From: Tritrichomonas musculus
Taxonomy: Eukaryota; Parabasalia; Tritrichomonadida; Tritrichomonadidae
Direction of reading: 5' to 3'
Assembly (NCBI GenBank): GCA_039105265.1
Contig: JAPFFF010000049.1
Location: forward strand, 761,001-825,000
DNA: 64,000 nucleotides
Position 1 is the stretch's first letter. Each line of letters opens with the position of its first letter. Below the pieces are notes generated by a model, which was not told where the DNA came from, made no database searches, and saw only the letters and a program-made list of their open reading frames with translations. Both the position numbers and the translations under genes were made by a program. Below, piece after piece: positions 10,480 through 21,200 of the stretch.

Positions 10480-11301
10480 ATGTATAATCAAAGCTTTACG
10501 ACTTCGTTTGGGAATCAAGACTCATTCAGCTACGTTCATGATATGGTTAGAGATTGCTTGAGAAGAAATAAAGGGCAAGTCACGAATGCATTGATCAGAA
10601 AGATTCACAAAGACATCAATATTTACTATAATTCTGTGAATATATTCGTTGGCAAACAAGGTTCCGGAAAGACGTTATCAGCAATTGAAGAAATCATTAA
10701 AATAGCTTCAATTCCAAATGCAGCACATCTTCTCATATATGTATCCAAAACAGGTGAACAGAAAGATGTTACATTTGAGTCATTAAGGGAACTCATTGAA
10801 ATACCAATAGCATATGTTTCCCAAGAGAATGCTGAAGAATATGTTAATGCATTATTGAATTATAAGCAACTATATTACACAATAAGGAAGGAACATTTAG
10901 AGAATCAAATCATTGATGAGCAACGAATCGAGATATTCAAAGCATTGAAAGTTAATGATTTTCGTGCACCAATGTTGCATACCTTGATACTATTTGATGA
11001 TATTGCTAATAACAAATTACTTGCAAATGAGAAATCATATTTCAATAATCTGATGACTACATGTCGACATAATCATATATCATTCTTCTTGAATGTCCAG
11101 TTCTGGAAATCGTTATCAACAACCATTAAATCAAATGTCTCTACGGTATTCGTATTTGGGACATATTCAAAAGAGCAGTTGAGATACATTACTCATCAGA
11201 TTACTATGAGCATATCATTTGATGAATTGTATGAGCGATACAAAAATATGAATAAACATCATAAGATCATAATCGATTGCAATAATGGGAATGTAATATA
11301 G
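10480..11301 (+). CDS. DNA packaging ATPase (FtsK/HerA, A32-like)
   Basis: 273 residues. Walker A is FVGKQGSGKT at about residues 59-67 and Walker B is LHTLILFDD at about 170-178. After it comes a QFWKSL/STTIKSN segment, consistent with the sensor region of viral packaging ATPases of the FtsK/HerA group. In Polintons this enzyme pumps the DNA into the capsid. Length fits the family (about 220-280 aa). It is closely related in order and motifs to the remnant at 48879-49868, and less closely to the element-C enzyme at 32898-33755. The gene is convergent with 11336-12517, with 35 bases between. Confidence 0.88.
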   Translation: MYNQSFTTSFGNQDSFSYVHDMVRDCLRRNKGQVTNALIRKIHKDINIYYNSVNIFVGKQGSGKTLSAIEEIIKIASIPNAAHLLIYVSKTGEQKDVTFESLRELIEIPIAYVSQENAEEYVNALLNYKQLYYTIRKEHLENQIIDEQRIEIFKALKVNDFRAPMLHTLILFDDIANNKLLANEKSYFNNLMTTCRHNHISFFLNVQFWKSLSTTIKSNVSTVFVFGTYSKEQLRYITHQITMSISFDELYERYKNMNKHHKIIIDCNNGNVI

Positions 11302-11335
11302 AATATGTTCTGAAACGATTCACAAAGTATTATTT

Positions 11336-12517
11336 TTATTCATAGATTGCTTGCATTTGTCGTTGTTTCATGGCCCATGAATTTGTTAATGAATTTCTGA
11401 AATCGTCATTTCTATTTAATGATGCAACAATCTTGTTCTTGACATCAGTAAAGAACTGTTCTCTTTGTGTAGATAACATGTCATGAACATATGCTTTGAT
11501 ACGTTCTTTAACAGCTGCTTTATTGAATAACCATTGTTCGAATTGTTTAGAACATTTACTTCCATCAGTCCAATTGACTTCATAATCTGGAGTTGATCTA
11601 CGCTTCATTGAAGCGAAATCTTGACGCAATGCTGGCAATTGATTAGCAATAGAATTAAGGAATGGAATCTTAACGTTAGTATCATAGAATTTAGAAGCCA
11701 TTGTTGCTTCATAAGCTTTCTTTCCACTGAGATCTATTGCAATACTACGTGCTAATTTAGCTTTCTCAACGTTATTACCTGCTACCTGACGGAATGCTGC
11801 TTTACAAGCTGGAGCGACAATCAATTGTGCGAATGCCCTATATGGAGAGAATTTAGTAGGTGCATGAGTTGTATGTTTCTTATATTTACGTCTGAATTCT
11901 TCAGTAGTTGGATCTTCTCCACCCCATGCAGTGATTGCAGACATATCATCGTTATATTCAGGTGCATAATATTCATCATTTAAGAATTTACGATAAGATT
12001 GTTCTTTACGTCTTTGTGGTGTTGGATGTGTTCGATAATATTCACCTTTGAATGGAAAATCTGATGCTTTGGTTGTGTATCCATTAACTGCTACAATTTT
12101 GCCATCACGTCTGACAACGAATTCATCAATTCCATCTTCATCAAGGTCTTCAGAACCACCTGTATATCTATTATTTCCACCAGTTGGTTTGGCATTCCAT
12201 AAACTGAATTGACTTGGCATGAAGTTTGCGGATCTGACAATATCACGTGCTTGTCTACTGCTAACAAGATTCTTTAATGTATGCTGCTTGATGTCTTCAG
12301 CATCTTCTGAATTATAATTGAAACCAATTGGAATTCTTGCTGTATGTCTACGTTCATGAACCTCTACAGGTAATTCTTCTTCTGGGAAATGTTGATTATA
12401 AACGAGTTGTCTACTTCTACTTGGTTGACGAATTTGAATGACTTCTTCATGTGCAGGTTCAGGTAATGGTTGTGGTTGTGGATTCTCTTGAGGCGGGAGT
12501 GCTGGTATATCTGACAT
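11336..12517 (-). CDS. Hypothetical structural-type protein, 393 aa
   Basis: Begins MSDIPALPPQENPQPQPLPE: a Pro/Gln-rich N-terminus, then a charged, Arg-rich body (e.g. RRHTARIPIGFNYNSEDAED, RKYKKHTTHAPTKFSPYR) and a helical C-terminus (VKNKIVASLNRNDDFRNSL). An ATG ten codons upstream (12547) is also open, but the start-site motif at 12515-12538 ends exactly on the ATG at 12517, so that start is preferred. No family recognised. It is long and charged, with no membrane segment, and is placed directly after the ATPase gene; a virion or DNA-binding role is possible but unproven. Confidence 0.6.
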   Translation of the reverse strand: MSDIPALPPQENPQPQPLPEPAHEEVIQIRQPSRSRQLVYNQHFPEEELPVEVHERRHTARIPIGFNYNSEDAEDIKQHTLKNLVSSRQARDIVRSANFMPSQFSLWNAKPTGGNNRYTGGSEDLDEDGIDEFVVRRDGKIVAVNGYTTKASDFPFKGEYYRTHPTPQRRKEQSYRKFLNDEYYAPEYNDDMSAITAWGGEDPTTEEFRRKYKKHTTHAPTKFSPYRAFAQLIVAPACKAAFRQVAGNNVEKAKLARSIAIDLSGKKAYEATMASKFYDTNVKIPFLNSIANQLPALRQDFASMKRRSTPDYEVNWTDGSKCSKQFEQWLFNKAAVKERIKAYVHDMLSTQREQFFTDVKNKIVASLNRNDDFRNSLTNSWAMKQRQMQAIYE

Positions 12518-12538
12518 TTGCCTTGACGCAAAAATATT
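12515..12538 (-). promoter_or_regulatory. Element-A start-site motif (12517 gene)
   Basis: AATATTTTTGCGTC then AAGGCAAATG. It decides between two in-frame ATGs (12547 and 12517) in favour of the second. Confidence 0.5.
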
Positions 12539-12564
12539 ATCAAGCATCTCTTGATATGATTAAT

Positions 12565-13197
12565 TTACCAGAATGGCCAACATGGGCAGCCACGACAACG
12601 AGGACAGTTATCTTCTGTTATTTTCAAAGATCCAGTATTTCTAATTGAATCATTTAGCATGAATCTAACAAGAACTATATCTCTTGGTCTCAAAGATCTC
12701 ACTACTTCATAGGACCATCCGTTACCCATTTTTATTAATGTTGATTTACGTTTTCGGTTATGGTAATCTATAAGAAGATAAGACTTATCTTGGGCATGGC
12801 ATGCTTCAACTCCATAGAATAAAATTGAATTCACATAGTTTGGTTTAGCAATATGCTCTACGAATTCACGCGTGAAACCTACATCATTTATATTTATATT
12901 TTGAGTATCAATGTCAAAATAATGACACACATGTTGAATGTAATTACTAATTGTTGTATCTCGAGGTGTTTCTGGAACAGTATTTGGAATCAAATTGTTA
13001 TCAAATTGATTATTTTTTCGTTTGTCTCGATGATTACGACTATTTTCACGATCTTCGTTTTCTAATTCTCGAAGTCTAATGTCTGCCTCAATTGACCTCA
13101 TGGCTATAGCTGTATTATTATCATCAGTATGAGTAATGACATTCAATGCATTTTGATTAGGCCCTGATACTGAACCATGTGAACCATTTAAATCCAT
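12565..13197 (-). CDS. Hypothetical protein with Cys-rich tail, 210 aa
   Basis: ATG at 13197 (MDLNGSHGSVSGPNQNALN). The N-terminal third is polar and includes a charged helix (RLRELENEDRENSRNHRDKR). The C-terminal half looks globular and ends with CPRCRGCPCWPFW, where four Cys lie within 9 residues, as in a small metal site. No family recognised. It lies on the same strand as, and just downstream of, the Q/Y-rich frame at 13245-13875. Confidence 0.55.
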   Translation of the reverse strand: MDLNGSHGSVSGPNQNALNVITHTDDNNTAIAMRSIEADIRLRELENEDRENSRNHRDKRKNNQFDNNLIPNTVPETPRDTTISNYIQHVCHYFDIDTQNININDVGFTREFVEHIAKPNYVNSILFYGVEACHAQDKSYLLIDYHNRKRKSTLIKMGNGWSYEVVRSLRPRDIVLVRFMLNDSIRNTGSLKITEDNCPRCRGCPCWPFW

Positions 13198-13244
13198 TGT
13201 TCGTTTATTATTTAAATTAATGTGGCTCAAATCAAAGAGTCGAC

Positions 13245-13875
13245 TTATGAAGCCACCCCGTTGTTGTTGTATTCGATTTGGAGTTGGTGATCGTGATGGA
13301 CTTGATGACGATGCAGCTCGTGGTTGATAAGGATTTCTATGGACAGCTTCTTGTCTATATGGTTGACGTTGGTGATGTTGCTGATGTTGTTGCTGATGTG
13401 GTTGCTCATATTGTTGATATTGCTGATATTGCTGTTGATATTGCTGTTGATATTGCTGCTGCTGATATGGTTGTTGATATTGTTGCTCATATTGCTGATA
13501 TGGTTATTGATATTGCTGTTGATATGGTTGTTGATATGGTTGTTGATATTGCTGTTGATATTGCTGTTGATATGGTTGTTGATATTGCTGCTGATATGGT
13601 TGTTGATATTGTTGTTGATATGGTTGTTGATATTGTTGCTGTCGTGGTTGATATTGCTGTCGTGGTTGCAGTTGATATTGTTGTTGTCGTGGTTGTTGTT
13701 GTTGTTGTTGCTGTCGTGGTGGTGGTGGTTGCTGCCTTTGATATTGTCGCTGATTTGGTGGTGGTTGTTGCCTTTGATATTGATGATATGCTAGATCAGG
13801 ATTAGCATGTTGAGCATTAGGAAGAACTGGACTTTGAGCTCGAGAATTACTAGATGAATCAAATATGTCAACCAT
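13245..13875 (-). pseudogene. Gln/Tyr/Pro-rich repeat protein frame (broken)
   Basis: Starts MVDIFDSSSNSRAQSPVLPN at 13875. It then has QYQRQQPPPN units and dozens of QQQYQQPY-type units from a trinucleotide/hexanucleotide-like DNA repeat (tgttgatattgctgt on the plus strand), followed by an Arg/Ser-rich end with SPSRSPTPNRIQQQRGG. Such Q/Y/P repeat tails are intrinsically disordered and often self-associate. The open frames on the plus strand here, rich in V/D or L/W, are mirror images of the repeat. The gene belongs to Polinton A and appears broken, about one break. Confidence 0.6.
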
Positions 13876-13919
13876 TTTATACTTTGATTGGCACCAAAAA
13901 TTGTTTAACTTTGAGATAA

Positions 13920-15031
13920 ATGACTGCAATATTAACCAAACAAAATGCATTAGATGGAGCCTTGGTAGGAGGTTCTGGCAAAGGTGGTGATGGAATATTT
14001 GATTCAATTCATGTTAAAGGTGATGCCACAATCGATGGTAGTTGTAAAATCTTCTTTGGTGAAGAATATGGTGAACCTCAAAGTGTCAAAGAATGTTTCG
14101 AAACATTTGGGAAAGCATTAACGGATATAACTAGCGACATTCAATCACATCGAACCGTTATTGATACACATGGAACCAAACTTGCTGACCATGAAGATAG
14201 AATATCAACTTTAGAGAATGCTCCTCCATCTGCTATTGAAAGTGTAATGACTTATGAAGAAGGTTGTGATGAATTCATCATCGATGCAAATAATATCCAT
14301 AAATTAAGTGATTCGGATCTAAGAGATCCTCAGGGAGAAGTCTGTTCAGATGATCCTCAGGGTCATTCTACATACAACATTCTTGAGATTGATTACTCTG
14401 GATCTGTAAGTGGACAAGTCTTTGAGATCATCTTTCCAAAGAATCTTGAAATTGATAATGCTTATATTTCATTCGAGAATGAATCATTCACGAATCCTAT
14501 TATTGAATGCATTGATGAGAAATATCAATTGAAGTACATCAGCAATGAATCAAAACCTCGAATATACATGTCGAAATCTGCAATCTACGACCCATTTGAA
14601 CTATATACTGATGGATTCATGAAGATCAAATTCGTTGGGAAAATGCATCAAATCTCAGTTATTAAAGATTGTGCTGAAGGGACATTAATGAATCTCAAGT
14701 GTAATCTCATTGATGCTGACAATTGCTTCAAACTCTATAGGTCTCCTTTACCAGATTTCTATACAATCAAGTCAACGGAGATTACAATTTGGACACTGCA
14801 AATGGTTTATATTATGCTGACTGGGGATATAATCCTGATTCCGATTCATTCAATTCACTCATTGAAGGGCAGACATTCGAGCTTCATGATAACGTACAAA
14901 ATAACATTAAGAAGCAACTCAAAGAACATCCAAATGATGACAATCTTAAACAGCAATTGAATAATGCTCGCAAGAAAGTTGATGAATGGAATAGTTTCGT
15001 ATCAGTGTATCATCCAGAATTCCAATTCTAA
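13920..15031 (+). pseudogene. Fibre-like beta-rich protein gene (broken)
   Basis: Begins MTAILTKQNALDGALVGGSG with a Gly-rich head, then a beta segment with VKGDATIDGSCKIFFGEEYG, a coiled coil (IDTHGTKLADHEDRISTLEN) and a long beta-rich part with repeated Asp/Glu. Head, coiled coil and beta-rich tail resemble virus fibre or receptor-binding proteins; the gene at 47169-48491 in element C has a comparable layout. It diverges from the Q/Y-rich gene with 44 bases between. Element fossil; about one break. Function inferred from layout only. Confidence 0.5.
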
Positions 15032-15054
15032 AAATATCAACATTATTTTTGCTT

Positions 15055-15708
15055 TTAGCATACCATTTTCAATGATATTCCATACTTGATGAATTGACTG
15101 TAAATGTTATTATAAGCATATTTTAGGTCTTCGGTTTTACCTTCTTTGGTTACCAATATTTTTGAAACATAGATGATCTTATCTGATTTTCCACGGCATC
15201 CGCTGCATCCAATATCTTCATTCAAGACTAATTCAACTTTCTCACATCCAGTTAATAATTTGATCATTTCCATCAACAACTTGCTTTCACAGACAACATA
15301 TGAATTCACTTTTAATGGATTGTTCTCATACATTTCAACTAGCATTTCAAGAAATCTGTTTTTCTTGTCAAGCTCATCTAATTCATTTCCCAAATCTGCG
15401 ATACCCCTGTCTTGTGCTAAATGGAAAGGATTGTTTGTTGGTTGTGGAGATACTGATTGATATTCCGGATTCGTCATCTGAGTATTTGTAATTGGACCAT
15501 TCCCTTGGGGAACTTCCGGTTGGGGAGCTTGAATAAAATTTACATTTGGATTCAGAGGTTGAACATTTGGATAAAGGGGAATGGAATTTGCTCTTGGATG
15601 CTTTTGAGTTGGTTTGATATTAATGTTTACATTAGTCTGTTGCTCTTGCTTTATCGTATTATCTGTCTCACTGGATAGTATACGTGCTTGCCTAAGTGTT
15701 CCTGTCAT
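15055..15708 (-). CDS. Conserved Cys-motif protein (D-E/I-G-C-x-G), 217 aa
   Basis: The start MTGTLRQARILSSETDNTIK at 15708 is chosen because the start-site motif ends there; the upstream frame begins on a non-ATG codon. The N-terminal half is a Pro/Asn/Gln-rich linker; the C-terminal ~110 residues form the conserved domain: FLEMLVEMYENNPLKVNSYV, then VELVLNEDIGCSGCRGK and a closing segment LKYAYNNIYSQFIKYGISLK. The same domain occurs at 50014-50379 and 37722-38243, i.e. in three different elements. The Cys pair (GCSGC) suggests a metal or disulphide site. Family unknown to me. Confidence 0.7.
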   Translation of the reverse strand: MTGTLRQARILSSETDNTIKQEQQTNVNINIKPTQKHPRANSIPLYPNVQPLNPNVNFIQAPQPEVPQGNGPITNTQMTNPEYQSVSPQPTNNPFHLAQDRGIADLGNELDELDKKNRFLEMLVEMYENNPLKVNSYVVCESKLLMEMIKLLTGCEKVELVLNEDIGCSGCRGKSDKIIYVSKILVTKEGKTEDLKYAYNNIYSQFIKYGISLKMVC

Positions 15709-15729
15709 TTGCATTAATGCAAAAATAGA
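15706..15729 (-). promoter_or_regulatory. Element-A start-site motif (15708 gene)
   Basis: TCTATTTTTGCATT then AATGCAAATG ending on the start codon at 15708. Confidence 0.5.
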
Positions 15730-15730
15730 T

Positions 15731-15952
15731 TTAGCATCTAATTTTTTTAAATTGTCTTTCAATCAAATCATTTTTGAGATACATCTTACCATTCAATTCA
15801 ACAGCAACGATTCCATCTCTGTTATAATATTCTCCAACAATTCCCTTGAATGATTTGGTACCTTTTCGCTTAATGATATTTGGACTTTCAATCATAATTT
15901 CGTAATCATTCTCGAAACCAACCAATGGAACGAACCTCTCATTCATATTCAT
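15731..15952 (-). CDS. NUMOD4-like protein, 73 aa
   Basis: MNMNERFVPLVGFENDYEIM matches the N-terminus of the HNH protein at 27303-27614 (FVPLKGFINDYEI), and both continue to a V-x-LNG-x-x-YL segment. This is the NUMOD4 pattern, a DNA-binding module usually found in front of HNH homing-type nucleases. Only this module is seen here. A variant of the start-site motif (AACTTTTTAACG ... CACAAATG) ends on the ATG. Confidence 0.5.
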   Translation of the reverse strand: MNMNERFVPLVGFENDYEIMIESPNIIKRKGTKSFKGIVGEYYNRDGIVAVELNGKMYLKNDLIERQFKKIRC

Positions 15953-16004
15953 TTGTGTCTTCGTTAAAAAGTTATTAGAGATAGTCCTTTGGACATATTA
16001 TCTT

Positions 16005-16261
16005 TCAGATATACCTATTAGCAGCAGCTCTATTGAGTAGTTTGCGGACTTTAATGCAATGATCATATTTCTTTTGGATTCGTTCACGTTGTTTCATTTT
16101 CTTAGGATTGTCAGATTCTGGTTCACCTAATATTTTTCGATAATATTGCAATCTCGATGCAATCATTTTTAATGTCTGCGTTGCAAATGATTTACGTTCA
16201 TGTCTTTACTTTAATGGTGGTAATGCTAATGTTTCATTTTCATTTGTATTTGATTCCATTC
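16005..16261 (-). pseudogene. Small basic reading frame (broken)
   Basis: A short minus-strand frame between the NUMOD4-like gene and the integrase gene, giving a polar N-terminus (MESNTNENETLALPPLK) and a Lys/Arg-rich helical body (PKKMKQRERIQKKYDHCIKV). It is part of Polinton A and appears broken. It may encode a small DNA-binding or core protein; no family recognised. Confidence 0.35.
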
Positions 16262-16320
16262 TTTGGCTCTCATTAAAATATCAACAGCAAACATATAAAC
16301 ATCTCTTTAACAAAAACCAA

Positions 16321-18240
16321 ATGAATCAAACTTACGAACTCAACAATAACGTGGATCACATCATTCAATACATCAAGAATTCAATACTTTGGGGTCCAAG
16401 CAGTGTAGACCATTCAGATAATTTTGATAGATTGCATGATCATAATTATGCTGGCTGGTTTGATGATAATTTTGATGACGATGATGATGATCCATTTACA
16501 GATTATTATAAGCAACCGAGAACATTGGAATTAATAAATAATCTTCTCAACAGCCATTCAACATTTTCAAGATTTATTCGTGACAGAATCATTAAATGGT
16601 ATCAACGTAAACATCTTTATGACAAGCCTAGATTTAATTTAGATGAGAATGTATTGAGCAATTTCATTAAAGTAAATGTCACAACAATTAACAAAGAAGT
16701 CATTGAATATATGGAATATACAAAGAAACAGATCATTGAATATCAAGAATACAAGAAACGTCATGCTATTGAGAAACAAGAACGTAGAAAACGTGAGAGG
16801 ATTGAAAGGCGTGAACAAGGATTGCAAGCAGCTCATGAGGAATTAAATAGGCTCCTTAATCTCAAAATGCAGAAGAGTAAGACTAAATTCTATGCAAATA
16901 ATGTATTCAGAGATTGGAACATTCATCCAGAAGATATGACTAAATTATGGAGAGAATATAATGAAAGATGGATACCACCAACCCAAAGAGGCAAACCACA
17001 ACCTCAAAGACCTAAACCAACGATAGCTTACGATGACACATTTGAAGACAAGCTTATCAAATACCTTAAAACACATTCAGATGAGAGACATCCAATGTCA
17101 TTTGATGACTTTCAAAAGCTAACTAGAGGTTGGCCTAGTTCGTTTACATCTATTGAAGATTGGTATCAAACCTACATTGAAAAGCATCCATCCAACATTG
17201 CTCCAGAGAAGATTCAAGTGAATTCTATTGGATTCAAATCACCAAAGAAGATTAAAGCATTGAAATCTAAATATCCAAATATTAAGTCTCCTGATTCATT
17301 CCTGGAGGGAACTTTGCAGAGCAAATCTACAACATCATACTTTCCATTAAAGCAGAATAAGAAGCTATATCAACTTCACAAGGTTTGCCCAAAAAAGACT
17401 TACATCATTGACATAATGTTTTGTGATAAGTATGCATATCTCATTGCAATCAATGTCAACACTAGATTCTTATATGCAGCCCCAATGAATAAACCTGTAT
17501 TCACCACAACTAATCACGACAATCAAGAACAACATTACATGAGATATTCTAAAAATGCAGACACATACATCAACGCATTGGACTCATTAATCAAATCAGG
17601 AATGGATGTTCGATACCTTCAAGGTGATGGAGAGAAAGCTTTCGATGCACATGAAACATGTGCTTATTATGATTCTCATAACATTGAATTCAAACCAGTC
17701 CCAAGAATGAAAATGGGTGTATATCCAGACTTCATGAAAAAGGAACAAAAGCAATCGAAAACAGATCCAATGCATGGTTCTTTAGGGATTCTTGATAGAG
17801 TGATTCGCACACTTCGAGACATGGCATATCACATTGAAGTTGGAATCATTACACCAAATATCATGAAAGAACTTGTCAATCAATATAACAATGTACCTCA
17901 TACAACGTTATCCAAATATGTTGGCTTTGATGTTACACCACAGATGGTCCAAAATGATAAAGAACTTGAGAACTATATCATTAGACAAATCATGAAAGAG
18001 AATGAAAAGGTTACAAGTAGAGCTGGATTTAAACTAGAGAATGGCACACCAGTGAAGCTTTATAATGAAAAGGATTCAATGACTAAAAGAAGATCAATCA
18101 TTCAACCAGGAAAGTATCGCATTGTTGACTACCATGGAGGATATTATGAAGTCGAAGATTTGCAAAGCAAAGTTCCCGGAGGGAATGAGAACAAAAATAG
18201 ACAATTCATTCCAAGATTTAAGCTTGCAATTGACATTTAA
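16321..18240 (+). CDS. Polinton integrase (retroviral-type DDE)
   Basis: 639 residues, catalysing strand transfer of the element ends into target DNA. Long N-terminal region with an acidic stretch (DDNFDDDDDD) and Arg/Lys-rich helix. The catalytic core runs from about residue 360: YIIDIMF (first Asp), the strand IAINVNTRFLYAAPM, QGDGEKAF (second Asp), and a later conserved segment LGILDRVIRTLRDM followed by a helix QYNNVPHTTL. This order matches the integrase of element C (31741-32883). C-terminal part (about 560-639) is SH3-like/beta-rich (KYRIVDYHGGYYEVEDL). Convergent with the polymerase gene (stop at 18237) with a slight overlap. Rve-type integrase identity is secure; catalysis not claimed. 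Confidence 0.85.
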   Translation: MNQTYELNNNVDHIIQYIKNSILWGPSSVDHSDNFDRLHDHNYAGWFDDNFDDDDDDPFTDYYKQPRTLELINNLLNSHSTFSRFIRDRIIKWYQRKHLYDKPRFNLDENVLSNFIKVNVTTINKEVIEYMEYTKKQIIEYQEYKKRHAIEKQERRKRERIERREQGLQAAHEELNRLLNLKMQKSKTKFYANNVFRDWNIHPEDMTKLWREYNERWIPPTQRGKPQPQRPKPTIAYDDTFEDKLIKYLKTHSDERHPMSFDDFQKLTRGWPSSFTSIEDWYQTYIEKHPSNIAPEKIQVNSIGFKSPKKIKALKSKYPNIKSPDSFLEGTLQSKSTTSYFPLKQNKKLYQLHKVCPKKTYIIDIMFCDKYAYLIAINVNTRFLYAAPMNKPVFTTTNHDNQEQHYMRYSKNADTYINALDSLIKSGMDVRYLQGDGEKAFDAHETCAYYDSHNIEFKPVPRMKMGVYPDFMKKEQKQSKTDPMHGSLGILDRVIRTLRDMAYHIEVGIITPNIMKELVNQYNNVPHTTLSKYVGFDVTPQMVQNDKELENYIIRQIMKENEKVTSRAGFKLENGTPVKLYNEKDSMTKRRSIIQPGKYRIVDYHGGYYEVEDLQSKVPGGNENKNRQFIPRFKLAIDI

Positions 18241-21200
18241 TGTAATACTTTCTTGTAATATTCTGGATTATACATTCTGATGATCTTATACAATACATTG
18301 ATATTTGAATGTTTTGCATCTTTCTTGACTGTTTCGAAATTCATTGAAGCTTTGCATGTCAAATTACATTTGAACTCAACATTATAAAATGCTTTATCTC
18401 TATTATCTGGAGATAGACACTTAATTGCTCCAAACAATGGTAACAAAGTAAGTCTATCATCTATTTTTGAAGCATAATTGTGAACTTCCATACCAACTAA
18501 TCCATCAACCAACTTCATTTCTTCTTCATTATCAAGATATGTTAAAGGTTCATCATCATCATCATCATCATCATTATATTCTTTACTATTTTTACCTGAA
18601 AGATCCAACTCAACACCTAAAGATTTGATTACATCTGTTGCCGTTCTCTTGATAACTGAATCCCAATTACCTTGATAGAATTCATATCTTCCATTCTCAT
18701 TTTCAGAATCAGGAAGCATTAGACCATGATATGAATTGCAATCAACAGAAGTAAAATAATCTATATCAAACTCATCACATTCAAAACATTTGACATATGC
18801 ATTCTTATATAAACCTAGAATATTATGATTTGCATAAATATGAAGACTACCACTTCCAGTCTCAATAATGATATCATCTTCAGAGAGTTTACTAATTATT
18901 GATTGCTTGATTTCAAATCTTTTCTTTTGAGGCAACTTCTTATTAATATCAATGTCAATCACTGCAAACCCAGGAGTTTCATTTACACTCAAAACCATTC
19001 CAGTCTGATTTCTACATTTAAGATCACCAATATGTTTACCATCACAGGATCCATGTTTGGACTTATTGAATGTAATCTTGAAGTTCTCATCAAATCTAGT
19101 TCTCAATGGTAAATCCCAATGACTCTCATCAAAATCATTTATATAAGTTGGGATATCATTTGAATCTCCATTTGCAGAGACCTCACTTTCAGGAATACTC
19201 TTTCCAAGTTCAAGTAATTCAGCATCTAAATCTTTATTGTTCAATATATTTTTGAATTCATTTTCACATTCTTTAGCATACTCTTCACATGATTTGATAA
19301 TAACATCATTAGCAGTCAAACCTTTAATGAATGGAACACAAGTTTGATCTTCCAATACTATCATTTTGTTATGAAATCCAGTCAACGCATTCTTCTGAAT
19401 AGTCACCTTAGACATTTGATTACGATTCATTTGGAGATTAATATTCTTACCTGGAATGACACATTTATCAACAATGATTGCATAATAATCAGTTGGATTA
19501 ATGTTATTCTTTTTCAATGATACACCTTTGACTTTCAATGCTTTAGTTTCTAGGGAACCATCTTCTTTATTATTCCAAATTGTATAACATTTAGGACATA
19601 ATGCAACTTGATTATCTCCATATTTTTCAACAGCAGCACCCAATATTTTCTTCTCATCAGCAATGGTTCCAATAGCTGGATTTGGCATGAATTGATAAAT
19701 ATATTTATCATAGAATTCTTTATCTTTAACGATTGCATCGAAGACTTGCTCACCATGTCTATTCATATCTCCAGCAATTGCAAAGTAAACACTATCTGTA
19801 TCACATGATGTGAAATGCATTCTTTCAACATCTAAACATTTGAAAAGGAAGTCATAAATGAAAACCAAATACCAATACTTTGCATTATCAAGAGTGAAAA
19901 ATGACTCTTGAACACATGTCTTGCATCGGAAATTCTTGGGTTTACGTTGAATCATATATAGTTTACTACTCTGCGTAGCAGATGAATCATTTCCAATTGG
20001 ATATCCATTTACATAAGTCTCACTTGCAATGTCAATGAAGGCTCTATCACGATCTACAATCTTGACTTTATCATAATGTTCTGTATTGAGACCATCATAT
20101 CCATAAGATCCATTCATACTAATTTTATAGAACTTCTCATTTCCAGACTTCTCTCCACTTAATATCTTCTGACGTTCTCCCATAAATTCATTAACGAATG
20201 CATTGAAACCTCTATGGCAATCATATATTGTAACATTCTGGATATCAACAACTTTCAAACCATGGTCAATGAGAAACCATAAATAATAGCAACCAAATGT
20301 CTTGAATTCACCTCTTGTATCAAGAGTCATCGTTAACTTGGTATCAGATTTGTCAACAGTATGGATATTATTGTCTTTACCATATTTGTACATGTATGAT
20401 TTAATTATATCTTCATCATTTTTGATCTCAAAATTGCGAAATACAGGTGGAAAATTAATGAATGTATTAACAAGTTCTTTGGGACATTCTAACTTAACAG
20501 TTGCATGAAAGATGAATTTGGGATTCTTATCAAACCTATGTTTGGAATTGATTATACTCATACAAGTATGATATACATTTGGTTTCTGTTTACCATTCTC
20601 ATCATAACAATCATATGAATTTAACATTGAACCTGGCATGTACATGATACCTCCATGATATTTGTTGAATGAATGCCAGTTACCAGAACATGCTGAAGGA
20701 TACAATGAATTGAAATCAACTCCAACTACATGTGAAACAACATTATCAGTATATCTGACAACAACTTTATTAGCTTCTTCATCAAAATGTAAACGTGTAA
20801 TGAAAGTCTCACCTCTAAGATTGACTCGATGCATGACATTTGAAAGACCACCAGTTATACCAGCACGTAAACGATAATATTCAGCTTCATTGGTAATAGT
20901 CATTGGCAAATGATTCACTTTACAGAACTTCTTGAGCTGGATTCTTAAACGAGTAACCTTATCATCATCAGCTGAACGAAGGCTATTACATACTTCACAA
21001 GCAAGTTTGCAATTGGATAATTCATGACCTATTTCATTATTGATTCGATCTAATGTTGGCTTATTAGTCCATGAGAAGTGTTCGCCTCAAAGATGACATT
21101 TACCTAATTCTGGGTCTTCATATATCTTCATGAATGCATCGAAATCAACTTCAGAAACACATTTAGAAAGGTCTCTTATTCCCTTTGGGAAATTTGCTTT

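Noticed and set aside
13278-13805. Plus-strand open frames rich in Val/Asp or Leu/Trp
   Set aside because: Antisense readings of the Q/Y-rich repeat on the minus strand.
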